Origin: Chaenocephalus aceratus
Taxonomy: Eukaryota; Chordata; Actinopteri; Perciformes; Channichthyidae
Length of the DNA stretch: 64,000 nt
NCBI GenBank assembly: GCA_023974075.1
Contig: JAMFTG010000234.1
Location: forward strand, 98,501-162,500
Direction of reading: 5' to 3'
Shown: piece by piece, positions 12,077 through 24,602 of the stretch
How positions within the stretch are numbered: the first letter of the stretch is position 1
Layout: each line of letters starts with the position of its first letter
Program-made: the position numbers and the translations under genes
Notes under the pieces: model-generated
Databases searched by the model: none
Told to the model about the DNA's origin: nothing
What the model saw: only the letters and a program-made list of their open reading frames with translations

Positions 12077-13254
12077 TTTTTACTTCAGAAATCATAAAGT
12101 GGTTTTAATATGTGGAGATATCCTGCTAATCCAAAATCACACGGAAAAATCCCATTGGATTCAGATGCTGCCTTCAGGGTCCACTATAGAAATACAACAT
12201 CCATGCACCACTCTATTCCCTCTCTGCTCGAAGGTCATATTTCCACATTGCATGTTTCCCATCTGACACCCCCCCCCCCTTCTCCCATCAGGACCATTAG
12301 CTTTAAACCCACTGCTGCCAGTGGAGAATGATCATTGTTCGCTGACTCCCACCTGGTCGGTGTTCGAGAGCTGCAGATAGATGGAGTTTATTCAGCGCTG
12401 CATCTGTTTGCTCACAGAAACATTGTGCAGAACACAGATGGCGAGCCGGCGGCTTCTTAAAAAACATCCGGCATCCACACGACATGTTTAAAGAAGGGCA
12501 TAAAGAGAGCTTTTACTTCATGTGTGCAAGACTGTCAAGATATTTACTTTCATGTATTTAAACACGGAGAGAAGCAGGGAGTAGTGTTGGTTCTTGCTGG
12601 TTGCATTTTGATTTATCTGAGAGACTAGAAGGAGTCTTTAAGTTCAGAGAAGTACATGCATGCTCAGACAGAAAACTGCACCATGTATCAACCATGCAAA
12701 GTCAAAAGGTAGAAGCAACACGGGCGATACCTCAATGATATACTACTTTGTTACATCCTGTTTGTATTGCATCTGATAAGCCTTCAAACTCATGGATCTA
12801 AAATCTGGACTTCTTGCATCATATAATTCACACCGCTGGAGCTTCCTGTTCCCTTTTTAAGTGCAGGGACTAAGAAGTCAACATGCAGCACCAATTTCTT
12901 TTCATTTGTATTTGTTCCGCTCATGATACGCAAAACCCAATGTACAATAATTGCCAACAAAACATGTCTCTACAAAAACAGCATTGAGCGAAAAGGGGCA
13001 GGGAGAAGAAACCAATCAGATGTGATGAATAGGAATAGATGGTCTGCCCTTCATAATACAAAAATAAAAAAATTCATAACCAAACAAAACAGTATCTTAG
13101 GATACTAAGAGAAACACAACAAATACGTATTTCCCACTTGACAGTTAGTGGAAAGAAACAAAAACAACAACAAAACAACAACACCAAAACATCACATGTA
13201 TAAGGAAAAGGAAAAGTGCAACATCCTCAAGGTGGAAAGCGGCGCATAATAATA

Positions 13255-13295
<41 letters not shown>

Positions 13296-13479
13296 GATAT
13301 AGACATCACATCAAAGACATCACAAATATTGAGCAATGCAGGACCAGAGTACGACTTGTTCACATTCTGCTCCATATCGTCCCATTTTCTTAATTTATAC
13401 AATTTCTTTAACTGAAAAATACAAATAAAATTCTTCAGATCCTTCTTCCATTTTACACCAACCACCGAAATACACATTT
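12077..13479. other. Intronic stretch with no gene seen
   Basis: A-rich in its second half, with an (AAT)n run at 13247-13294. Nothing codes here. Confidence 0.55.
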
Positions 13480-13487
13480 GCTTAGGC

Positions 13488-13834
13488 CAGTCCTTCTCAA
13501 AGTGTGGTCCGCGTGGTCCGTGAGCGCCCCCTAGTGGTCCGTGAGTATATTGGTAACATTTCACATTTGAAATTAATTAATCAATTTAAGTTTTCCGCAC
13601 TCTCGCAGGAATATCTCCGCAATGGAGCGAGCTTAAGTTTCACTTTGGATTGCATGATAAAGCCCAGCGAAACACCTTCATCACACATGTTGCCACTTGT
13701 TCGTACCATTTGCAGGCGATTTATAATCTGTTCTAGAAAAACGATGTGTTTTTTGATATTTGTGGAGTTAGGTGGTCCGCGAGTTTTTTTATTGGTTAAG
13801 TGGTCCTTGGAATGAAAAAGTTTGAGAAACACTG
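13488..13834 (+). mobile_element. hAT MITE family A, copy 1, TSD GCTTAGGC
   Basis: It starts cagtccttctcaaagtgtgg and ends gtttgagaaacactg, an inverted pair. The perfect 8-bp TSD GCTTAGGC lies at 13480-13487 and 13835-13842. There is no transposase. The same ~350-bp element occurs at 49671, 59632 and 63752. Confidence 0.93.
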
Positions 13835-14227
13835 GCTTAGGCGTACTTGCATAAGGATGCTTAAAATTATATTCCTTCTGTGGTCTTCCTTGTCTGATCC
13901 AAAAACAAACAACGGTTGTAAATTAAACATTATTAGAAACGTATATTTGAAAAACATAAAGAAACCTCTTTGCATGAACATCTTTTAAGGAAATTGGAAC
14001 GGACATAGTTTTCTGTTTTCTCGACGTACATGATCCTAGAAGTCGAAGAGGTGTCTGTAAGCGATGCAGAATTCACAGTAAAGCCAACGACAGAAAACAG
14101 CACTAAAAGAGTACTTTAATTAATTTCTATATGACAATAAGATCACAAATGCTCACACAGACGGATAAAATGCACGATTTTCCTTCAAAGAAGTGAATAG
14201 TTTGTGGCCCCTGATACGCCTTCAAAG

Positions 14228-15585
14228 CATAGGCGGATTTTGCGGGGGGGCAGGGGGCCGCCCTAGTGGCTGAAATATGTTACAGCATTACTACGTCGAA
14301 AACTGTTCAAATGTAAATATTTCGTATATCAATATTTTAATAACATAGGACACTGGTTAATATATTGTAGCGTGTTCAAGTAACCAAGGGATACAGTAGT
14401 TATCAAATCAGTATTGATGATAAGTTGTACAGTTATGTAATGCACTGTTGTCGGGGGGAGAGACCGCCCCTTCCATATGAGTGTGTGTGTACGGCGGGCA
14501 TGAGGCGGGCATGACGGGACGAGTCATACTCAGTGCGGTGAGCGCTGGCTTTATTGCTACTGTATCCGTAGCAACCCACGCAATAGGGGTGTAACGGTTC
14601 ACAGAGGTCACGGTTCGGTACGACAAGAAAAAGCAAAAAAAAGTCCCAAATGCATAATTCCAGGTTTGTTGTTATTTATGTTTGAACAGTAGCGCAAGTT
14701 TCAGTTTAAAAATAAGGAACTCTGACATTTTTGAATAATTAACTGCATTAAACAGTTAAAAACAAACCACACACACTCAGATGGCCATATTATCTATACT
14801 GGCTGATGTCAAACTAAAAGGTTTCATCAAGCTGTAAAACTAAAAAGAATGACTTGAAAATATTACATCATAAATAATAAGAAAGTGTTTCCAGAGCGCA
14901 AAGTCGTTGAAAAACATATGCCAAAAGCTTCCGTTATTTATTTTGGTCTCTCGGCTCTCATGTCTCTCGGCTTCTTAAAAGCAGCGGGGATCAGCTGTTG
15001 AACAGCTGTTGTCTTTGCCGGGCTCAGGTGATTGGCAAATCTGGGTGATGCCTTCTGATGTGATTTAGCATGTTTGGCGTGTTCCCATTAGCATACCGCA
15101 CCGCTGTAGAACAACGCCGACACACCGTCCTCGTCCGATCCACCACTCGCACACCTCATCGTTATTGTAGTCCACAGGGAACCGACATGTTCCCACACAG
15201 CTGATCTAAAAGAAGCAGGGGGTTCTAGCTCCTGGGTGTTATCTGAAATCACCATACTAACTTTTCTTCTTCTTGTATTTAGTTTGTTTTGTTGTTGTGT
15301 TTCTTCTTGTTCTTCATTTGTTGTTTAAGGGCGGCTGGCAAACAGCTTTTAGGCGCAATACCGCCCCCTGGAGTATAAATGTGAAGTGGATACTGCTTGA
15401 ATGACTTTTTCCCACTCGTAAAAAAAAAAGGCGTATTCGCCGTGTGACTGCATGTGCCGAACCGTGACGGTACGGGACGAATACGGATACCGTTACACCC
15501 CTACCACGCAATAGTTGGGACTGTGTGCTGACGTCAGTAAAAAAGGTTTGCCCGCCCCAAGCGCAAATGTCAAACTCCGCCTCTG
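14228..15585. mobile_element. hAT element (outer, interrupted), TSD CTTCAAAG
   Basis: Left end cataggcgga, right end tccgcctctg (9 of 10 inverted). The perfect TSD CTTCAAAG lies at 14220-14227 and 15586-15593. Without the insert it is about 430 bp and non-coding. It is split by a second hAT element at 14584-15503. Confidence 0.88.
14584..15503. mobile_element. hAT element nested inside the previous one, TSD CCACGCAA
   Basis: Left end taggggtgtaacggt and right end accgttacacccct plus a are perfect inverted repeats. The 8-bp TSD CCACGCAA lies at 14576-14583 and 15504-15511. It is 920 bp with no recognisable transposase. It inserted after the outer element. Confidence 0.92.
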
Positions 15586-15732
15586 CTTCAAAGCCATTGA
15601 TGTAAGATTCAAACTGGAATTCCTGCCTCATATTTCATTACATCACCACCACCTCTCGGCCTTATTTTCAACGCAGAGACCAAGAAGTCAAGATTAGAAA
15701 ACCGAGCTCGAAGCCAAACAGCCAAACAGAAC

Positions 15733-15772
15733 GTGAACCGAACCGTGACTTCAGTGAACCGCTACACCCCGA
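15733..15772 (-). mobile_element. Orphan terminus of the nested hAT family
   Basis: Its reverse complement (ggggtgtagcggttcactga, then cacggttcggt) matches the left end of the element at 14584. No partner end or TSD was found nearby. Confidence 0.6.
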
Positions 15773-15785
15773 GCCACCGGTACAC

Positions 15786-16264
15786 ATTACACATGTTCCC
15801 CGTGTTAGTCAGGAGTGCAGATCACAGCGTAACGAGAGTCCCCGCACCGGATGGGTTCCTTCTGCCCTCTTTTGTGGAGATAAAAGCCCCCCCCAGCATC
15901 CCACACACTCAGCAGGCAGAAACAGAATCACCATGCAGCACCGAGAGGCAGACACAGACCTGGAGAGGACGAGAGGACGAGAGGACGAGAGACAGGGGGT
16001 CAGACATCGCTCGTTCACTAAAGGAGGCGTCGCTGTGAGAGTGTGTTTAACAGCGTGATGAAATCCTCTCAACGACCCTTCATCTTCACACACACTCCAC
16101 ACACACTCCACACACACTCAGTCACTCAGGAGGGTTACACACACTCCAAGTCGGTGCAACACACACACACGTCTCTGCTGTGCACGAGGAGCTCTTTTGT
16201 TTTCAAGTCTTAACGCTGATTTTAAATAGATTTTAATAGAGTTTGTCTTTTTGGAAAACTTGCA

Positions 16265-16301
<37 letters not shown>

Positions 16302-17510
16302 GCATAAGTTAGATGCAAGTACATGTAAGCAGCATGTCTGAATACATCAGACTTAAAGCACTTTAAATTCACATTGTCCAAACGCATTGATTCTAAAGCC
16401 CTCGAGGTTATCAATATGTTGAAAATGTAAAAGCAGCCTTTGAGCGATTGAGCGACAGGTTGTTGTTGTTGTTGTGTTGTTGAAATGATCCTAAATAAAA
16501 CGAATTGATAGGCTAATTCTTGCTACCCGTAAACCACAAGGAGTCTTTAGAAGTCAGGGAGTAAAGGCATGTTGACACAAACAACAGCAACATATTAAAA
16601 AAGACAGCTCTAATAAAAAATAAATGTTAATATTTGCAGAGTTTTGGCATCTGATAAGCATCTTAAGCTCCGGACACTCCAAGCTGACACCAAAGAGCTC
16701 ACACAGACGGACCCGACTGTTGCGTCGCCTCGTCTCTGCGTCTCGGCCGTGTGTCGCACTGGAACACACCGCCAAGACTTCAGCCGACGGCCAAGAAGCA
16801 CGGCCGAACTGCGCATGCGTGAGTGGCAATACCTCTCCTTACCAGCAGGCGGCGGTAGTGTGTATTCGTCATTCAAAAGAGGCAACAGCCGGAAGACAGA
16901 CTGCGTGATAACCGAGAGAAGAAGAACAGACTGTGATATAAACAAACAACAAATAGCGTGTTCCATTTCCACTCCACAGCGAGAAGCTCACGGGGCTTTC
17001 CCGAAGCTGAGTCGAGAGCTGGAGGTAAAAGAAATCTCACATTTGCCTTCTTAATCGTTTGTTTGGGTCCCTCACTTCCGTTTCGCTTCTCATGCACTGA
17101 TTCGCTAGCTGAACAGCCAATCAGAGGGATTTATTTTGCCGACAGCCCACCGATTTGACATGTGGCATCGGGGCTGTCGGCTGAAGAGACACGACGGTGC
17201 GGGACACACCGATCTGAGTAGGGCGTGTCGGCGCTCATCGTCGGCCAAAATCGGCTCTGTGTGTCCGTGCCTTAAAACTCAGACTTGACTTCGGTCATCA
17301 CGTTTCATCAAATCTCTCTCATGGACCACCGCACTGTTACAAAGGACACCCTTAATTAAATTTAATAAAACAATAGATTGATAAGTGCCAACACAAAGGA
17401 GAGACACTCGGGGGTTCCAGATCATTGACGTTGGCTCAAGCCGGACTTCCTAGATGTCATCGTATCGTTCACACCAATGCAGCCTCTGGTCCTGATGTTC
17501 ACCACAGGGA
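15786..17510. other. Intronic stretch with no gene seen
   Basis: Contains (ATC)n at 16264-16302 and short AC-rich runs. Low-complexity ORFs here are not credible genes. Confidence 0.55.
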
Positions 17511-17517
17511 GCGAGAA

Positions 17518-17579
17518 GTGTGTGTGTGTGTGTGTGTCTGTGTGTGTGTCTGTCTGTCTGTCTGTGTGTGTGTGTGTGT

Positions 17580-17613
<34 letters not shown>

Positions 17614-17668
17614 TGTGTGTGTAAGTGTGTGTGTGTGTGTGTGTATGTTTGTGTGTGTAAGTGTGTGT
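17518..17668. repeat. Interrupted (TG)n microsatellite
   Basis: TG dinucleotides with TCTG and TAAG interruptions. Confidence 0.95.
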
Positions 17669-17844
17669 GGGGAGGTTGCTGTCTTACTAAATCACATCCT
17701 CTCAGTGTGGACCCCCCCTCTCCAGACGCGTCAGCCCACAATGACAAATGACACTCAGACACATGTGAACAGATTGTGGACCGTCCCCCTTTTTCTATAC
17801 AATTATCTGAACTGTCTACTAAAAGCTGCAGAAGCTCAAAACAC

Positions 17845-18718
17845 AACGGAGACCAGGGGACACTAAAGAGTGACGCACACAGCTGGGAGACCAGGGGACA
17901 CTAAAGAGTGACGCACACAGCTGGGAGACCAGGGGACACTAAAGAGTGACGCACACAGCTGGGAGACCAGGGGACACTAAAGAGTGACGCACACAGCTGG
18001 GAGACCAGGGGACACTAAAGAGTGACGCACACAGCTGGGAGACCAGGGGACACTAAAGAGTGACGCACACAGCTGGGAGACCAGGGGACATTAAAGAGTG
18101 ACGCACACAGCTGGAGACCAGGGGACACTAAAGAGTGACGCACACAGCTGGGAGACCAGGGGACACTAAAGAGTGACGCACACAGCTGGGAGACCAGGGG
18201 ACATTAAAGAGTGACGCACACAGCTGGAGACCAGGGGACACTAAAGAGTGACGCACACAGCTGGGAGACCAGGGGACACTAAAGAGTGACGCACACAGCT
18301 GGAGACCAGGGGACACTAAAGAGTGACGCACACAGCTGGGAGACCAGGGGACATTAAAGAGTGACGCACACAGCTGGAGACCAGGGGACACTAAAGAGTG
18401 ACGCACACAGCTGGGAGACCAGGGGACACTAAAGAGTGACGCACACAGCTGGGAGACCAGGGGACACTAAAGAGTGACGCACACAGCTGGGAGACCAGGG
18501 GACACTAAAGAGTGACGCACACAGCTGGGAGACCAGGGGACACTAAAGAGTGACGCACACAGCTGGGAGACCAGGGGACATTAAAGAGTGACGCACACAG
18601 CTGGAGACCAGGGGACACTAAAGAGTGACGCACACAGCTGGGAGACCAGGGGACACTAAAGAGTGACGCACACAGCTGGGAGACCAGGGGACACTAAAGA
18701 GTGACGCACACAGCTGGG
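17845..18718 (+). repeat. 38-bp satellite array, copy 1 (about 23 units)
   Basis: The unit is gggagaccaggggacactaa plus agagtgacgcacacagct; some units have one G fewer or att for act. The same unit in reverse complement forms the array at 55352-56768. Confidence 0.95.
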
Positions 18719-20512
18719 ACGCTTGGTGACGTCTCTGTTGTTGGAAACGTACCTGAATGTTTGATGGTCTTATTTTAACAAAGTGGTCACATGACTCCTT
18801 CTGGTGTGACTGGAAGCTAGCTAGCTAACGTAGCTAACGTAGCTAACCTGGTCATTTCACATATACTGACAAACCCCTAACTCTGACACCATAAGCCATC
18901 ATGCAGACATCACTGGTTTTGGAAGATTACCATTGCCACGAATGAAGTGAGAAATCTCAGTAAAATGTCGACTCTCCCTCCACCTCCCTGAGAGTCCTTC
19001 AGAGAGTCCTTCACCTCACTGAGCTGTAGCTACCAGCCTCTCAGTCAGACTGGAGAGGACTCTCCTCCACCTCTCAGAGAGTCCTTCAGAGAGTCCTTCA
19101 GAGAGTCCTCCACCTCTTTAATAACAGCTCCTTATATGCGGGCGCTCGTGGAGCTCGTGAACTGTTAGCGCCGGAGCCTCGCGGCGGGGAAACTGTGGCG
19201 CGCATAATTTTACAACTAAAGACACAGCTACGCAAAGCACGCAGCATGTGCACGGCTCATGTGCACGGCTCTGAGGATCTGCCTTGGTACAAAGCAGCAG
19301 TGGAAACATGGGACGGGTTTCATTGATGTGGGCGTTCTCTCAGTCAGCGAGTGGAATGGATTTGAAAGTGAAGCTCTGACTCAGCGCTCTGACTCAGCGC
19401 TCTGACTCAGCGCTCTGCGAGAGCGGCGAGCGGAGAGACCGAGTCACAGACTTTCACACGGTAAAAGGGGGGGTCTGAACTAATCACTTTAAAAGGTGGG
19501 GGCTCGTCCCACCCTCACATAGTGGCTGCGCCGCCGTGCACACTGCCTTATAGTGCACATATAGGTCACAGATGTAGGCCACGTTGAATGGAGTGATTAC
19601 GGTCAGCACTCTGGCGGTGATCAGGCCGCGGCCGACCAGAACACATCGTCTCTTCAAAGCTAATGCAGAGACGTGGGGTCAGAGGTCCCCGTGGGGGTCA
19701 GAGGTCCCCGTGGGGGTCAGAGGTCCCCGCGTGTCACGTAAACACACACAGCATGGGGACTCAGAGGATTTGACTGATGGGGCCGTGCATTTGATTTAAT
19801 GACATATTTCTAAAGGCACCCAATGATATAGATGGCCTTTGTATCGAGCTGCGTGCGTCCTTTGAAGGACACAAAGCGTTGTTGGCAAAGCAGACGTGAC
19901 ATTGAGGTCGACTCTCATCTGGGTTAACGCCTGATTACGGGATAAGCACTTCATCCATAGACCAACGTAACATAACCGCTCTGACGCCAGCGCTGAGTCT
20001 CGAGTAGACGTGGATGTATAATAAGAACTGGATACAGCGTCGGAGGCGGAGTCTCGGTCGTTCCTGTGAGAGTGCTCATAGAGACCGCAGTGACGCGTCC
20101 GAAAACCCGAAGTAAACTCCGGTTCCTTCGACAAAAACGCAAGTTCTCCGTAGGATTTAGGAAAATAGCTGGAAATCAGGTCTGTGGTTGAGACACATTT
20201 AAAGGTCCCATGTCGTGCTCTTCCGGTTATCGCCCGTCCCCTCGTTGTGATGAAGGTGTTTCTGCATGTGAGCGTCTGCAGAGTCAGAACCCTCAAAGTG
20301 CACCCTGCAGCGAGTAGAACTCTGACTCAGAGAAGACCTCCCAGAACGCCTCGTTGGAGACACGTCACTGTCCATTTGATTCTTCCGGGGACATCATGAT
20401 GTCATGTCGTCCCCGGAACCAAATGGACCAATCCGTGGAGCCGTTACGTTAAGCCCCCGCTGATGGTCCAAATTGACCAATCCACGACTTCCTCACACAC
20501 TCAGTGCAGCTC
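18719..20512. other. Intronic stretch with no gene seen
   Basis: Holds short direct repeats (gagagtccttca near 19000-19110; a 13-bp gctctgactcagc near 19372) and an imperfect hairpin at 20371-20428. No gene recognised. Confidence 0.55.
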
Positions 20513-20735
20513 TGCAGACCCATCCTCTCTGCAGACCCATCCTCTCTCAGACCCATCCTCTCTCAGACCCATCCTCTCTGCAGACCCATCCTCTCTCAGA
20601 CCCATCCTCTCTCAGACCCATCCTCTCTGCAGACCCATCCTCTCTCAGACCCATCCTCTCTCAGACCCATCCTCTCTCAGACCCATCCTCTCTCAGACCC
20701 ATCCTCTCTCAGACCCATCCTCTCTGCAGACCATC
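20513..20735. repeat. 16/18-bp minisatellite
   Basis: Tandem agacccatcctctctc, alternating with a version ending ctctgc. Confidence 0.95.
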
Positions 20736-20857
20736 CTCAGTATCAAGCACACTTAATGTTTTTACTTCGGCTGTGACTTTGTGTGTGCTCAGGGTGAGTT
20801 TGGCTGTGTTTCGCTAAACAAGGAAACCACACCTCCACGGAGCTCAGCTCGATTCAC

Positions 20858-21069
20858 AACGTCCCGACCAATCAGAGCACACTGGGCTCACAGGGAGGGG
20901 GGGGGGGCAAGAGCTGCAACGAGCCGTTTAGTGGAGAGAGTGAATACACAGACTTTACAGAGATGCTGAGAAACCAATGTGAGTTTGGAAAATTGCACAG
21001 TCTAAATCTATTCTAGTAGACCTCAACGATGGAACTATGATCAGTGGAAATGGCCATGACACGAGACGG
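20858..21069 (+). repeat. Dispersed repeat, copy 2
   Basis: Second copy of the sequence at 2897-3083, sharing the accaatcagagcacactggg start, a G-run, tggagagagtgaatac and the atgatcagtggaaatggcc end. Family unknown. Confidence 0.75.
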
Positions 21070-21990
21070 ATCACGTTTTGTTCAGCCGGATAATATCCAA
21101 ATATCTGCCCTACTTTTATCATTTCGAATCATAAATCTAGTCGCCAGAAGCAAAATGCTAACGTTATGCTATGAACGAACTACAGCAGGGTCCTAATGCC
21201 GAGGAAAATAACTCAGAATAACGTTATTAGCACATTTTACAACTTGAGGACCTAATGTATAAGGGCTATGCAAATGTTCGCACTGGATAGTTTATTGGAT
21301 TAAAAAAAAAAATGTCCAACGATTTACAGACGTCTTTCCCCATGTTAGTCAATGGGGAAAGTCTTTCTGGGCTCAGGGACGTCACGGACTGATACGGAGT
21401 TGCAGTACCGCCGTTTGGCCACAACGAATATTTTCCTCAGAGTCCGGCGCACTTCCTGGGGGCTTGGTCTAGGCTTGATGCTGTGGCTAGGTAGGACAGC
21501 AGCTGGATGTTAGCATTAGCATCAGGAGCTATAGACAGTGTAAACAAGAAAACGTAACAATATAACGTGTCAAAGAATATTTCTGTCTTTACTTTAGATA
21601 TTTAACCTTTTCTGTGTGTGTTGACATTTACGACCAAACCCTGGCTCTGGTATCTCTCTTAAGGAATGGGAGGCTCCAGCTGTCTTGATAAACCAGTTCA
21701 ACTCTCGGTCACGAAACGGTTTACGGCGGTGGGAACGCTGGCTTTCTACGCTCCACAGATGTTTAGCCTCCCCCAATATGCTCATTAACTCTCTGTTAAA
21801 AGGTCTAGAGAGATAGGCTGGTCAGAATTGACATGACAACCCACCCGTGCAGTCGGAACCTTTTGCTGCCGTGACTTGTGATGTGAATTCTCCGGCCGTT
21901 GACTTGTAATAAACATCAGTGTTTGACATCAAAGCTCCAGCTCTCCTCGTGTCTCTCCGAGTCCTGACTCTCCATTGCTGCAGAAGCTTC
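21070..21990. other. Intronic stretch with no gene seen
   Basis: No coding, RNA or clear repeat signal beyond the end of the dispersed repeat copy. Confidence 0.5.
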
Positions 21991-22504
21991 CCTTACATAC
22001 CGTTTAACTTTAAGTTACATAACAAACCTAATAAACTATGCTACTGTATACTTCTACTCTATTACTTTTCGGCGCCAATATTGTACCTTTTACTCCACTA
22101 CATTTATTTGACAGCTTTTCTTACGAGTAACTTTATTGGGTTTATGATATAATCTAATTCGTAATATAAGTCAATTATTAAATACACTTTGACACATATT
22201 TATAGGTTAAGATACCCAGCAGTATATAAAGTTTCAAATTAGCTCGACTTTACCAGTTGTGATAAAAAAAAACATGAATATTCATACCAGTATACCAGTC
22301 CGTGTTTTACCCCGAGGGGGTGCTTGAAGTTTGACTCGAGCCGTCCCTTACAGACACTGTCTGTTTGCGTTAGTGAGCCGGATCATTCGGCTCGGCTCTC
22401 TGCCGGCTGTTTCGGCTCCCAAGCGGCTCTTCATGTCACCGCAGTTTACCACGGAGCCTCAGTTTCGCCGCTGCGAGGCTCTGGTGCTCGCTGCTCACGC
22501 GCCC

Positions 22505-23095
22505 GCTCCGCTAAAACCCCCCCGCTCCACTAAACCCCCCCCGCCCACTAAAACCCCCGCCCCCCCCCCCGCTCCCTAAAAACCCCCCCCGCCCACTAAA
22601 ACCCCCCCGCTCCACTAAACCCCCTCCGCTCCGCTCCAAAACCCCCCCGCTCCACTAAAAACCCCCTCCGCTCGCTAAAACCCCCCCGCTCCACTAAAAC
22701 CCCCCCTCCACTAAACCCCCCCTCCACTAAAACCCCACCCCCCCCCCGCTCCACTAAAACCCCCCCTCCACTAAAACCCCCCTGCTCACTATAACCCCCC
22801 CGCTCCACTAAAACCCCCCCCCCCCCCCCCCTCCACAAAACCCCCCCCCTCCACCCCCCCCGCTCCACTAAAACCCCCCCCCCGCTCCACTAAAACCCCC
22901 CCCCGCTCCACTAAAACCCCCCCGCTCCACTAAAACCCCCCCGCTCCACTAAAACCCCCCCGCTCCACTAAAACCCCCCCGCTCCACTAAAACCCCCCGC
23001 TCCACTAAACCCCCCCGCTCCACTAAAACCCCCCCGCTCCACTAAACCCCCCCCTCCACTAAACCCCCCCCCGCTCCACTAAAAACCCCCCCGCT
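22505..23095. repeat. C-rich 18-20-bp minisatellite
   Basis: Repeated ccccccgctccactaaaa with variable C-run length (5 to about 18). The minus strand has regularly spaced G-runs. Confidence 0.95.
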
Positions 23096-23247
23096 CATCG
23101 CGTCCAAATCGTGCACGTTCTGTGTTGTCCTGTAGCAGGCACCGCCGATGTCGGGGAAACGATCTTCAATACTCCGAAATAATCCCACCAGACTCCTTTG
23201 CCCTCAGAGGGATGTCCTTTTTCCTTTTCGTTATTTCAAGCGATAAA

Positions 23248-23367
23248 AACTCTCGATCTTCTCTCGAATTATTAATATTTTTGGACGCCCTTGGCTCGAG
23301 TTCAGGGCGCCCGAGCTGAATAAGGGCGTCCAAAAATATTAATAATTCAAGAGAAGATCGAGAGTTT
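23248..23367. repeat. Near-perfect palindrome, arms about 45 bp, loop about 29 bp
   Basis: The left arm 23248-23292 (starting aactctcgatcttctctcga) pairs with 23322-23367 (starting aagggcgtccaaaaatatta), with one mismatch or so. The loop itself contains gggcgccc-type symmetry. Confidence 0.9.
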
Positions 23368-23570
23368 GACGCAAGACGCCCCCCTGGTGGAAACACTGAT
23401 ACCAGTAACTCAATATATGTACAATTTTGAAATGGGACATTACGCATAAGGAGTACTTTTACTTTCGGTACTTTAAGTATATTTGCCAGTACTTTTACCT
23501 TTCGGAAAGTACTTTGAAAATGTAGTTTAGCTCTTAACTCTGAGTACTTCTTCCTCCACTGCTTTTAACT

Positions 23571-24434
23571 GAAACCATGACCTGTTCTCAACATAAACCT
23601 AATCACGGAGAACTGCCATTGTATTTGCATCACACGCCAAGTACGACCCTATGTCTATCGGACTACTTTTTACGTTGGGATATTTCGCAAACATGTACCG
23701 AAAGCAGTCAAAGTAACACCAAGGTGTCCTTATTGTGTACAAATGTGTGTGTTCGCATTTAATGTCTTAGCGTCCGACTTTAGCGATAGGTCTTGGATGT
23801 GTGTCGCCAGTTTATCACGAAGACCGATATAGTTCGTTGTAAAAGTGAAACATTTGTATTACATGTTACTGTCAGTGGTAAAACATCAGCACTTGAGTCT
23901 GAGAGATTAGAGAGTATAGATTACAGCAGGATAGAAATAGTCCTCATTTCTCCGCAGAGACAGATATATCTCTCCATGGTGTTGAAGCTGTATGGCTGTA
24001 TCGTATCATCGAGATAACTCGGATGTGAATAATTGATTCTTTGATTTTGGTTGATAAACAACAGCTCGTGTGTTCATATAGTCCGTAAACATGCATTGAT
24101 TCAGACACTGTCAGTCTGTCACCTGTCAATCATTAGAAAGGCAGGAAACCGTCGACCTGTCACTCACCCATCGTCCCTTTGACGCTGGAGATTAAGAAAA
24201 ATATTGATTGACAGCTGCCATACAAAATGATACCATGATTTCTAGTTGTCACCAACGATAGCCTTTAAGGTAAGAGAGAAGGGTTTGAGATAGAAAAGTG
24301 GATTCATATCAAGGTACACAAAACAACGCAAGGAAGTTTAAGTAACGTTGAATGCATGGACATAAAAACCATCGAATTTAGATATTTATATTGTCTTATA
24401 TTAGATTATTACATGTTATTGGCTCATTGATCCC
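23571..24434. other. Intronic stretch with no gene seen
   Basis: Unclassified, AT-leaning sequence. Confidence 0.5.
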
Positions 24435-24602
24435 TAGAGACAACAATGACTTGATCGTCACCAGAGAGGGCAAAAGCACACATCCTTTACTCAAGTAGAA
24501 GTACAGATACTCGTGTTTAAAAATAAAAAATAAAAGTAGAAGTACTGACTAAACGTCTTTACTCAAGTAAAAGTAAAGAAGTATGGGCTTTGAAATGTAC
24601 TT

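Larger units (their letters stand above)
21995..23570. mobile_element. Probable split fold-back-type element of the 'acttgagtaaaagta' kind
   Basis: 21995-22270 has text such as ctccactacatttatttgac, and 23440-23570 has repeated gtacttttactttcgg and a gagtacttcttcctccactg end. Both resemble parts of an abundant fish non-autonomous element; the C-rich array and the palindrome lie between them. Boundaries are approximate and the family is named only by look. Confidence 0.4.
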
